From contig USCS01000070.1 in NCBI GenBank assembly GCA_900552875.1, forward strand, positions 1 to 7,879: DNA of 7,879 nucleotides. The letters are read 5' to 3'. This DNA is from an uncultured Collinsella sp. Its GTDB lineage: Bacteria > Actinomycetota > Coriobacteriia > Coriobacteriales > Coriobacteriaceae. The notes below the pieces were generated by a model. The model did not search any database and was not told where the DNA came from. It was given only the letters and a program-made list of their open reading frames with translations. How positions within the stretch are numbered: the stretch's first letter is position 1; every line of letters starts with the position of its first letter. Positions 1 to 6,458 of this stretch are shown piece by piece. Made by a program: the position numbers and the translations under genes.

Positions 1-2756
1 ATACTAAAGTAGCTGTGGAACCCCAGGAAGTGATCCAGACGCACGCGGTCGTAGAGCGAGAACGCGCGGCGCAGGCGATCCATCCACCAGCTATAGCCGT
101 TCTGCTTCATGTGGTTCCAGCGGAACGTCGGGTTGCCCCACACCTGACCCTCGGGCGCAAAGTTGTCGGGCGGCGCGCCGGAAATCTCGATTGCCTTGCC
201 GGTATCGGACAGCCAGAAGTTCTCAGGTTCGCTCCACGCGTCTGCCGAATCGTCGGACACGTACATAGGAATGTCGCCGATAACCTCGATACCCTTCTTG
301 TGCGCGTAGTTCATGAGCTCGCACCAGGCCAGGTCAAAGCGGTACTGCATGTACGCCTGAAGCTCGGCCTCGTTGTGGAAGCGCTTGTCGTCGATTAGAT
401 GCTCATTGTAGCGAGCGACATCTGCCGGCCAATTGTGGCGCGACTCGCCCTCAAAGTACTTTTTGACGGCCATATAGACGCAGTACTTCTCGAGCCAATC
501 GGCGTTGCGATGTTTAAACGCGGTGTACAGCGGATCGGCATCCTCCCCGCCGCGGGCCTTCCAGGTCTCAAAGTCGGCGGCCAGCTCCTCGTGGCTCTCG
601 GGTAGCAGGTCGATATTGCCTGCAAAGGCCGAAGGACCGGCGTAGGGGGAGCGGAAGAAGTCCGTGGGATTGACGGGCAAAACCTGCCAGTAGCGCATGC
701 CCATGGCGGCCAGATGGTCGATAAAGCGACGCGTGGGCGCGCCGATCGTACCGGGCTTGCCGTCATCGGTCGGCACCGATGTGATATGGCACACAACACC
801 CGCACCGTGATCGAGCGGCTCCTGCAGGCGCTGCTCGGCATGGTGATAGATGATCGACGAGCCCAGCGGATACAGATCGAGCGTGACCGTACCGTTGTGG
901 ATCTCGCACTCATGACCGCTGATCACGTCACTCGCACATTCGTCGAGCGCCGGAATCGTCACGCGGTGCGAATTGCGGAGGCTGCGGTTGATGATGACGG
1001 TCGCGGACTCGCCATCCTTGCCCGTACGGTTGTAGGCAAGTACCTCGTCATTGAGCGCGAAGGCCTTGATCTCGCCATCGATCATAAACGGCAGCGCGCG
1101 GCGCACGGCCGAGGCATTCTTGACGATTGCGAACGTATCGAAGTCGTGCAGGTCTTCCTTGGTCGGCATGGTGCGACGATTGCCCGGATCGGTGAGACCC
1201 TCCAAACCGTACTCGTCACCGTAATAGATTGAGGGAACGCCCGGGAACGTCATCTGCATGAGCGTCGCGAGCCAAAAACGGCTCTTGGCAAGGCCCATCG
1301 CATTCTCGTCCAGACGCCATTTGCTGCGCACGCACTCGGGCAGCTTCGACTCGTCGGGGCCGCCGCCGAGCACCGAGATGATGCGCGGACGGTCGTGGCT
1401 CGAAAGCAGATTAAGTGCGCAAGACAGGGCCTCACGCGGATAGTTCTCGCGTAGGGTCTCGATATCCTCGGCAGCTTGGTAGGCGTTTTTGTAGCCCATC
1501 AAAAAGCCGATGACCATGTCGCGGAAGGGGTAATCCATAGCAGAGTCGAGCTCGGAGCCTTGCAGGTAGCGACGCAGATGGCCGTAGCTGATCTTGTTGG
1601 AGGCATCTTCCCAGACCTCGCCGAGCAGCAGCGCGTCGGGCTTCTCGGCGAGTACGGCCTTTTTGATCTCGGTCAGGAAGTCATCGGAAAGCTCGTCGGC
1701 CACATCCAGGCGCCAGCCGTGAGCGCCGGCGCGCAGCCATTTTCGGATCACGCCATCCTTGCCCAGGAGCCGCTCGCGTACCAGTTCGGAGCTCTCATTG
1801 ATGGCGGGCATATTGCCAACGCCCCACCAGCAGTCGTACGAGCCGTCCTCGTGGAAATAAAACGCATCACGCCACGGCGAATCCTCGCTCTGCCACGCGC
1901 CCACGCCGGGGTAGTTGCCGTAGCGGTTGAAGTAGATCGAATCGTCGCCCGTGTGGTTGAACACACCGTCCAGAATGATGGAAATGCCTAGCTTCTCGGC
2001 CGCCTCGCACAGCTCGGTAAAGTCCTGCTCGGTGCCCAGAATCGGATCGATCTTGGTGTAATCGGCGGTGTCGTAGCGGTGGTTACTCGCGGCTTCAAAA
2101 ATGGGGTTGAGGTAGATGGCCGTAAAGCCCAGCTCGGCGATGCGGGGCAGGTCATTCTGGATGCCCTTGAGCGAGCCGCCGTAAAAGTCCCAGGTCTTGA
2201 TGGATCCGTCTTCGGCGCGCTCGTACACAGGCGGCTCGTTCCAGTCCTCGACCATGCGGCGCTGAATGCCCTTACGCGGTTTTTCGACCTCGGCCAGCGT
2301 GCGCTCGCGCCAGTGCTCGTCGCGGGCATAGCGATCGGGGAAGATCTGGTAGACCATACCGCGCTCGTACCAGGTGGGACGGTTCTCACGGTGTTTGTAG
2401 ACGGTGACCTGGAATGACGGCACCTCAGCGTAGTCGTAGGTTACGCCTTCGCCGCCGGTGCGGCCCTGTGGTGCGCCCAGACGAACCTCGGGCTGGCCCT
2501 CAATATTGCAGATAAAGCTGTACCAAATAAGACAGGGCTCGGTGCACTCAAGCTCTGCGGTAAATATGCCGTCGCCCTCGTGCGTCATGGGATATCGAGA
2601 TTCACCGATCTCATCGACCCAGGTGCGCAGCGTAAGCGTTGCCTGCGCGGGATCGGCGTCCTCCAGAATCACGGAGAGCGAAAGGGTTGTTCCTGTGGTC
2701 ACAGCGCCAAACGGAGTGCGAAACTGCGGCAGACGGCTGTTGTGTATCAATCTCAT
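1..2756 (-). CDS. GH13 α-amylase/neopullulanase-like – GH77 4-α-glucanotransferase fusion (3' end outside window)
   Basis: Open frame of 918 codons with no stop; it runs off the left edge. Residues ~1-125 resemble the N-terminal β-sandwich of neopullulanase-type enzymes. Residues ~128-560 are a GH13 barrel: VYQIFPDRY (135-143), region I D263-GVFNH (N267, H268), region II GWRLDVADE with nucleophile D351, region III GEVW with acid/base E380, region IV SSHD with D455, then PGVPSIYYGDE (505-515). A β-domain (~560-640) follows. GH77 begins near 651: HITSVP, YWQVLPVNPT (689-698), SPYAGPSAFAGN, GDIPMYVSDDSADAW (827-841), GQVWGNP, and RVRLDHF with nucleophile D908. About 230 GH77 residues, including its remaining catalytic acids, should lie beyond the edge. 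No signal peptide is seen, so it is probably cytosolic and acts on maltodextrins. ATG at 2756 is the only ATG/GTG/TTG after an in-frame TAA near 2804, but it lacks a strong Shine-Dalgarno. Both domain assignments are firm; exact substrate is inferred. Confidence 0.93.
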   Translation of the reverse strand, partial: MRLIHNSRLPQFRTPFGAVTTGTTLSLSVILEDADPAQATLTLRTWVDEIGESRYPMTHEGDGIFTAELECTEPCLIWYSFICNIEGQPEVRLGAPQGRTGGEGVTYDYAEVPSFQVTVYKHRENRPTWYERGMVYQIFPDRYARDEHWRERTLAEVEKPRKGIQRRMVEDWNEPPVYERAEDGSIKTWDFYGGSLKGIQNDLPRIAELGFTAIYLNPIFEAASNHRYDTADYTKIDPILGTEQDFTELCEAAEKLGISIILDGVFNHTGDDSIYFNRYGNYPGVGAWQSEDSPWRDAFYFHEDGSYDCWWGVGNMPAINESSELVRERLLGKDGVIRKWLRAGAHGWRLDVADELSDDFLTEIKKAVLAEKPDALLLGEVWEDASNKISYGHLRRYLQGSELDSAMDYPFRDMVIGFLMGYKNAYQAAEDIETLRENYPREALSCALNLLSSHDRPRIISVLGGGPDESKLPECVRSKWRLDENAMGLAKSRFWLATLMQMTFPGVPSIYYGDEYGLEGLTDPGNRRTMPTKEDLHDFDTFAIVKNASAVRRALPFMIDGEIKAFALNDEVLAYNRTGKDGESATVIINRSLRNSHRVTIPALDECASDVISGHECEIHNGTVTLDLYPLGSSIIYHHAEQRLQEPLDHGAGVVCHITSVPTDDGKPGTIGAPTRRFIDHLAAMGMRYWQVLPVNPTDFFRSPYAGPSAFAGNIDLLPESHEELAADFETWKARGGEDADPLYTAFKHRNADWLEKYCVYMAVKKYFEGESRHNWPADVARYNEHLIDDKRFHNEAELQAYMQYRFDLAWCELMNYAHKKGIEVIGDIPMYVSDDSADAWSEPENFWLSDTGKAIEISGAPPDNFAPEGQVWGNPTFRWNHMKQNGYSWWMDRLRRAFSLYDRVRLDHFLGFHSYFS

Positions 2757-2817
2757 AGTACGGTCCAGTTCAATAGAATCACGGCCTGCTGGCCATGGGC
2801 TTTACGCACAGGATGTA

Positions 2818-2847
2818 AGTATATCTGTTGTACACAGGCTGTATAAA
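2818..2847 (-). promoter_or_regulatory. candidate σ70-type promoter for the GH13–GH77 gene
   Basis: Read on the minus strand, TATACT (2818-2823) matches the −10 consensus at 5 of 6 positions. TTTATA (2842-2847) matches the −35 consensus at 4 of 6, with an 18-nt spacer. This would give a leader of roughly 50-55 nt before the ATG at 2756. The stretch is visibly more AT-rich than the surrounding genes and follows a terminator-like stem, which fits a new transcript starting here. The −35 match is weak and no start site is known. Confidence 0.35.
2831..2845. promoter_or_regulatory. imperfect 15-bp palindrome, candidate operator
   Basis: TACACAG-G-CTGTATA is an odd-length palindrome with 6 of 7 arm positions paired. 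It sits between the proposed −10 and −35 elements of the fusion gene, where a bound repressor would block polymerase. No regulator gene is present in the window to match it with, so the role is inferred from symmetry and position only. Confidence 0.3.
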
Positions 2848-2878
2848 CAACATCCGTTTACCATCGGCGAACGGTTGT
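2847..2878. promoter_or_regulatory. imperfect inverted repeat upstream of the candidate promoter
   Basis: The arms ACAA-CAT-CCGTT (2847-2858) and AACGG-TTGT (2870-2878) pair at CCGTT/AACGG and ACAA/TTGT, with a 3-nt bulge and an 11-nt spacer. It abuts the proposed −35 on its upstream side. It may be a regulator site for α-glucan control, but the bulge and spacer make it a weak call. Confidence 0.22.
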
Positions 2879-2911
2879 CCTAGAAAATCGTTTTACCAAC
2901 TACCTACAGAG

Positions 2912-2938
2912 AAGGGGCGCCCGGTTGGAGCGCCCCTT
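2912..2938 (-). terminator. terminator-like stem-loop after glgA
   Basis: A perfect 9-bp GC-rich stem, AAGGGGCGC / GCGCCCCTT, closes a 9-nt loop. It begins 36 nt past the glgA TAG codon. On the minus strand it is followed by CTCTGT, pyrimidine-rich but not a clean U-run, so termination may be partial. The minus orientation fits better than plus, where the stem is followed by GCATGG. Confidence 0.6.
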
Positions 2939-2974
2939 GCATGGGGTTTGATTAGGTTTTGGATCGTCTTTGGG

Positions 2975-5236
2975 CTAGCGGCGCTTGCGGGTGGCCGTGG
3001 CCTTGCGGACGGACGTCTTCTTGGACGGGGCCTTTTTCTCTGCCGGAGCGGCGGGGGAGACCGGAGTCTCCTTGGCGGGCTCGGGCTTGGCCGTAGCCTT
3101 CGGTGCGGCCTTGACCTTAGCGGCCTTCGGCGCCGGCTTGGCCTTTACCTCGGCCTTGGCCTCTGCCTTGGGGGCAGCAGCTTTGGTCGTGGTCTTCTTG
3201 GCCGTCGTCGTTGCGCGCTTACGCGTGGTGGTCTTGGCGGCCGGCTTGGCTTCGACGGTTGCCTCGGCCTTGGTCTCGGCGGGCGTCTCCTCGACTTTGG
3301 CGGCCGGCTTTGCGGCTGGCTTGGTCGTGGCGGCCTTCGTGATCGCCGACTTCTTTGCCGTGGTCTTCTTGGTGGTCGCGGTCGTCTTCTTGGCAGCGGT
3401 CTTGGCCGGTGTCTTGACGGCGGGTTTGGCTTCGACGACGGTCTCAGCCTTTACCTCGGGAGCAGCCTCGGCCTCGGCGGCCTTCTTGGCAGCGGCGGTC
3501 GTGCGCTTTCGCGTGGTCGTTGCCTTGGCAGCCGTTGTTTTAGTCGCGGCAGCCTTGGTTGTCGTAGCCTTCTTGGCCGTCGTCTTGCGGGTCGTGGTCT
3601 TCTTAGCTGCGGGCTTTGCAGCGGGCTTGACCTCGGCCTCTGCCTCAGGAGCAACCTCAGCCTTCACCTCAGGCTCAGCTTCAACCGGCTTCTCCTCGGC
3701 CTTGGGCTCCTCAGCGGCCACCGGCTCAGCAACAGCCTCCGGCTCGTCGACAACAGCCGCCGGCCTCTCAATCTCCGGATGCATAAAGAAGTACAGGTCC
3801 AGATACTTGTCGGCCGAGCGCGTCCAGCTAAAGTCCTGGCTCATGGCCTGCGTGACCAGCTGATTCCACGCGTCACGGTTGTCCCAGAACAGGCGAGCCG
3901 CGCGGAACACCGCGTCGCCCATCTCGTCGCCGTTAAAGTTGGTAAACGAGAAGCCCGTGCCCTCACCAGTGAACTCGTTGTACGGAACAACGGTGTCCTT
4001 TAGGCCACCGGTCTCGCGCACGATGGGCAGGGTGCCGTAGCGCATGGCGATGATCTGCGACAGACCGCAGGGCTCAAACTTCGAAGGCATCAGGAACATA
4101 TCGGCGGCAGCGTACATGCGCTGCGACAACGCGGGATCGAACTCGATGCGTGCGGCCATGGTGCCGGGGTACTTGTCCTGGAAGTAACGCAGTCCGTCCT
4201 CGTAGTCGCGGTCGCCGGTGCCCAGCACCGCCACCTGCACGCCGCCGGCCAGGATGCGGTCGAGCGCGTACATGACCAGGTCCAAGCCCTTCTGGCGCGT
4301 CAGACGCGTGACCATCACCATCAGCGGACGGTCGTCGCGAACCTCGAGACACAGCTCTTCCTGCAGCTTGGCCTTGCACACAGCCTTGCCGGAACGGTCC
4401 TCAACCGTGTAGTTGGCGGCAATGCGCTTGTCGGTCGCCGGGTCAAAGCCCGCCACGTCAATGCCGTTCAAAATGCCCTGCAGCGCGTACGAACGTTCGC
4501 GCAGAACGCCGTCCAGGCCCTCGCCAAATTCGGGCGTCTGGATCTCGTTGGCATAGGTGGGGCTCACCGTGGTGATGGCGTCGGCATAGCGCAGGGCGCC
4601 CAGCATGTAGTTGATGCTGCAAGCGTCGCAACGCAGCTGCGAGGCGGCTGCCGGAATGTGCGCCACACCCAGGATGTCCTCCATCACGGTGTCGCTAAAC
4701 TGGCCCTGGAACGCCACGTTGTGGATCGAGAACACGGTCTTAACGCGGTCATACAGCGGCAGGCCCTGATAGAATTCGCGCAAAAACACGGGCGCCAGCG
4801 CCGTCTGCCAGTCGTTGCAGTGCAGGATGTCGCACTCAAAGCCGGCCGGCAGGTGCTGCAGGCTCTCGGTGATAGCCTTGGAGAAGAACGCAAAACGCTC
4901 GCCGTCGTCAAAGAAGCCGTACGGATAGTCGCGCGCAAAGTAGCGCTCGTTGTCTATGAACATATAGGTGACGCCGTCGTGCTCGAGCTTCTCGAGACCG
5001 CAGTACTCATTGCGCCAGCCTAGGCTCACGTAAAAGTCGGAGAAGTGCTCCATCTGCGCCTTGTACTCGTCCTTGATGGTGGCGTACTTGGGCACCATCA
5101 CGATGACTTCGGCGCCGGCGCGCACAAGCGCCGCAGGCAGCGAGCCTGCCACGTCGCCCAGGCCACCGGTCTTCACAAACGGTGCGCACTCGGCCGAGGC
5201 AAACACGATCTGCATCTTTTTGCTGGAATCAGCCAT
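2975..5236 (-). CDS. glgA: Glycogen synthase (ADP-glucose, GT5) with long Lys/Ala/Glu-rich C-terminal tail
   Basis: Transfers glucose from ADP-glucose to the non-reducing end of α-1,4-glucan; cytosolic. The 753-residue protein has a GT-B catalytic part at ~8-486, close to the usual ~480-residue GlgA. Visible motifs: KTGGLGDV (K22, substrate-binding lysine), HCNDWQT (139-145), SIHNVAFQG (170-178), TRLTRQKG with R311 and K316, and FEPCGLSQ with E388. Residues 487-753 form a low-complexity tail, E-rich near 497-538, then blocks of K/T/A/R alternating with short acidic stretches, ending RKRR. This tail is not part of ordinary GlgA. The start is placed at 5236 because GGGAG (5242-5246) lies 5 nt upstream; an ATG 12 nt earlier (5248) contains that motif and has no Shine-Dalgarno of its own. 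It follows glgD by 90 nt, probably in one operon. The enzyme call is firm; the tail function is unknown. Confidence 0.96.
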   Translation of the reverse strand: MADSSKKMQIVFASAECAPFVKTGGLGDVAGSLPAALVRAGAEVIVMVPKYATIKDEYKAQMEHFSDFYVSLGWRNEYCGLEKLEHDGVTYMFIDNERYFARDYPYGFFDDGERFAFFSKAITESLQHLPAGFECDILHCNDWQTALAPVFLREFYQGLPLYDRVKTVFSIHNVAFQGQFSDTVMEDILGVAHIPAAASQLRCDACSINYMLGALRYADAITTVSPTYANEIQTPEFGEGLDGVLRERSYALQGILNGIDVAGFDPATDKRIAANYTVEDRSGKAVCKAKLQEELCLEVRDDRPLMVMVTRLTRQKGLDLVMYALDRILAGGVQVAVLGTGDRDYEDGLRYFQDKYPGTMAARIEFDPALSQRMYAAADMFLMPSKFEPCGLSQIIAMRYGTLPIVRETGGLKDTVVPYNEFTGEGTGFSFTNFNGDEMGDAVFRAARLFWDNRDAWNQLVTQAMSQDFSWTRSADKYLDLYFFMHPEIERPAAVVDEPEAVAEPVAAEEPKAEEKPVEAEPEVKAEVAPEAEAEVKPAAKPAAKKTTTRKTTAKKATTTKAAATKTTAAKATTTRKRTTAAAKKAAEAEAAPEVKAETVVEAKPAVKTPAKTAAKKTTATTKKTTAKKSAITKAATTKPAAKPAAKVEETPAETKAEATVEAKPAAKTTTRKRATTTAKKTTTKAAAPKAEAKAEVKAKPAPKAAKVKAAPKATAKPEPAKETPVSPAAPAEKKAPSKKTSVRKATATRKRR
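2978..3778 (-). other. Low-complexity charged tail-coding segment of glgA
   Basis: This in-frame segment encodes GlgA residues 487-753. The composition is almost entirely Ala, Lys, Thr, Glu, Pro, Val and Arg, with motifs such as TTTRK, TTAKK and KPAAK. It resembles the Lys/Ala-rich tails of histone H1-like and actinobacterial HupB-type proteins and is expected to be disordered. The reading frame is unbroken and its stop lies shortly before a terminator-like stem, so it looks like a genuine part of the protein rather than a frameshift product. Confidence 0.85.
3182..3673 (-). repeat. degenerate tandem units within the GlgA tail (residues 522-685)
   Basis: Three related units can be aligned by eye, each an acidic stretch followed by a basic Thr/Lys block. 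They start at PEVKAEVAPE (522), PEVKAETVVEAKPAVKT (593-609) and AETKAEATVEAKPAAKT (653-669). The second and third are 60 residues apart and nearly match over 17 positions; the first is about 72 residues before the second. Each leads into TTTRK- or TTKKTTAKK-like sequence. The pattern suggests internal duplication followed by drift. Confidence 0.6.
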
Positions 5237-5241
5237 ATTGT

Positions 5242-5246
5242 CTCCC
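5242..5246 (-). promoter_or_regulatory. glgA ribosome binding site that decides the start
   Basis: GGGAG on the minus strand lies 5 nt upstream of the ATG at 5236. It overlaps the alternative in-frame ATG at 5248, which has only CGAATTGCAAC before it. This favours the shorter protein beginning MADSSKK. Confidence 0.7.
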
Positions 5247-5260
5247 ATGTTGCAATTCGA

Positions 5261-5294
5261 GAATAGCCGCCTGGCGCTAACCGGGCGGCTATTC
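5261..5294 (-). other. GC-rich stem-loop between glgD and glgA
   Basis: Perfect 11-bp inverted repeat GAATAGCCGCC / GGCGGCTATTC; two further G-C pairs after a mismatch leave a 6-nt loop. It begins 32 nt after the glgD stop and ends 14 nt before the glgA Shine-Dalgarno. On the minus strand it is followed by TCGAATTGC, with no U-run. An mRNA-stabilising or processing element, or a factor-dependent partial terminator, is more likely than a full intrinsic terminator. Confidence 0.65.
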
Positions 5295-5326
5295 TACATG
5301 TTACGAGCGATGTTGCAGTGCCAACG

Positions 5327-6454
5327 TTAACGTACGATGGTGGTATCGGAAGTTAACGGAGCCTTGCCCAGCACCAGGATGTTCTCGGGCGTGCCGCGAA
5401 GCTCGGTGTTGGTGGGAACCACGTTGTTCTTGTCCAGGATGGCGTTCTCAACGCGGGCGCCACTCTTGATGATGCAGCTCTGGTTGATGATCGAGTTGGT
5501 CACCGAAGCGCCTTCCTCGACCACGACGCCGCGCGACAGGATCGAGTTGCGCACGGTGCCCTTGATGATGCAGCCGGCCGAGATGATCGAGTTGCACGCG
5601 TGGCTGCCGGTCGCATAGCGCGAAGGCGGCACGTCGTGAGCCTTGGTCAGGATCGGGCGCTCGGGGTCAAAGAGCTGGTCGGCCACGGTCTGGTCGAGCA
5701 GGTCCATGCTGCGGCGATACAGCGACTTCTCGCTAAACACGCCCACGACCTCGCCCTTGTACTCGTAGCTGCACACGTCGATGTTGTCAAAGTCGCCCTG
5801 TAGTGCCTCGAGCAGGTCCAGATAGTCGGCGGCCTGGTAGTGGTCGATGATCTCGAGCAGCGTCTCGCGGTTGACGATGCAGCAGTCCATAGACGCGTTG
5901 TCGCCATACACGACGCCGGCGCTGACGCCCGTCAGACGGCCGTTCTCGTTGATCTGCAGCTTGGTCTCGTCATCGACGTTGCGCGTGGCCTTGCAGTACA
6001 CCACGGTCATCTGGGCACCGGAGTTCTCGTGCGCGTCGATGATGGTGTTGAGGTCCATGTTAAAGATGATGTTGGTGCCCATCATCACGACATAGGGCTT
6101 GTCCGAGCGCTGGAACAGCGTCTTGTTGGAGATGATGTCGCGCAGAAGGAAGCGCATGCCGCCCTTGGTGGTGCCATATGCGTTGCCGGGCACCATGAAA
6201 AGGCCGCCCTTCTTGCGGTCCAGGCCCCAGTCCTTGCCCGAACCAACGTGGTCGATCAGCGAGCGGTAGTTGCCCGGCATGACGACGCCGACGGTCTTAA
6301 TGCCGGCATTCATCATGTTGGACAGCGGGAAGTCGATCAGGCGGTAGCGGCCCAAAAACGGAACGGACGCGATGGGGCGGTCCTTGAGCAGCACGCTGCC
6401 GTAGGTCGAAGAGTAGTTAGCGGTGATATAACCGATGGCCTTGCGATTGATCAT
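5327..6454 (-). CDS. glgD: Glucose-1-phosphate adenylyltransferase regulatory-type subunit GlgD
   Basis: A paralogue of GlgC that, in characterised Bacillota systems, joins GlgC to make a more active ADP-glucose pyrophosphorylase while having little activity alone. The 375-residue protein keeps the nucleotidyltransferase fold and landmarks such as RLIDFPLSN (38-46) and HVGSGKDWGLD (69-79). It lacks the GGxGxRLxxLT nucleotide-binding loop, having ITANYSSTYGS at 10-20 instead. At the catalytic SGDHLYRMDY position it has MGTNIIFNMDL (125-135), so the metal-binding Asp is Asn128. From ~265 the hexapeptide pattern (NSIISAGCIIKG, NSILSRGVVVEEG) marks the left-handed β-helix. The start at 6454 has AAGGGGG 9 nt upstream (6464-6470) and lies 4 nt past the glgC stop; an upstream in-frame ATG at 6493 would add 13 residues inside glgC and is not favoured. 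The tight spacing implies coupled translation with glgC. Confidence 0.95.
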   Translation of the reverse strand: MINRKAIGYITANYSSTYGSVLLKDRPIASVPFLGRYRLIDFPLSNMMNAGIKTVGVVMPGNYRSLIDHVGSGKDWGLDRKKGGLFMVPGNAYGTTKGGMRFLLRDIISNKTLFQRSDKPYVVMMGTNIIFNMDLNTIIDAHENSGAQMTVVYCKATRNVDDETKLQINENGRLTGVSAGVVYGDNASMDCCIVNRETLLEIIDHYQAADYLDLLEALQGDFDNIDVCSYEYKGEVVGVFSEKSLYRRSMDLLDQTVADQLFDPERPILTKAHDVPPSRYATGSHACNSIISAGCIIKGTVRNSILSRGVVVEEGASVTNSIINQSCIIKSGARVENAILDKNNVVPTNTELRGTPENILVLGKAPLTSDTTIVR

Positions 6455-6458
6455 CGGA

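Noticed and set aside
3451..3654. Tail of glgA as a frameshift artefact or a separate gene
   Set aside because: The frame is continuous from the catalytic domain, the tail has ordered repeat units and its stop lies shortly before a terminator-like stem. No internal start with a ribosome site was noticed.
2985..3863. Plus-strand open frame of 292 codons, hydrophobic Ala/Val-rich, looking like a membrane protein
   Set aside because: Reverse complement of Lys/Ala/Thr/Glu codons gives Ala/Val/Leu/Phe/Ser-rich artefacts. It is a shadow of the GlgA tail.
2828..4003. Plus-strand open frame of 391 codons rich in Gly, Leu and Arg
   Set aside because: It lies opposite the low-complexity GlgA tail and mirrors its repeats; the codon bias of the tail leaves all opposite frames open. 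No fold or start signal is seen.
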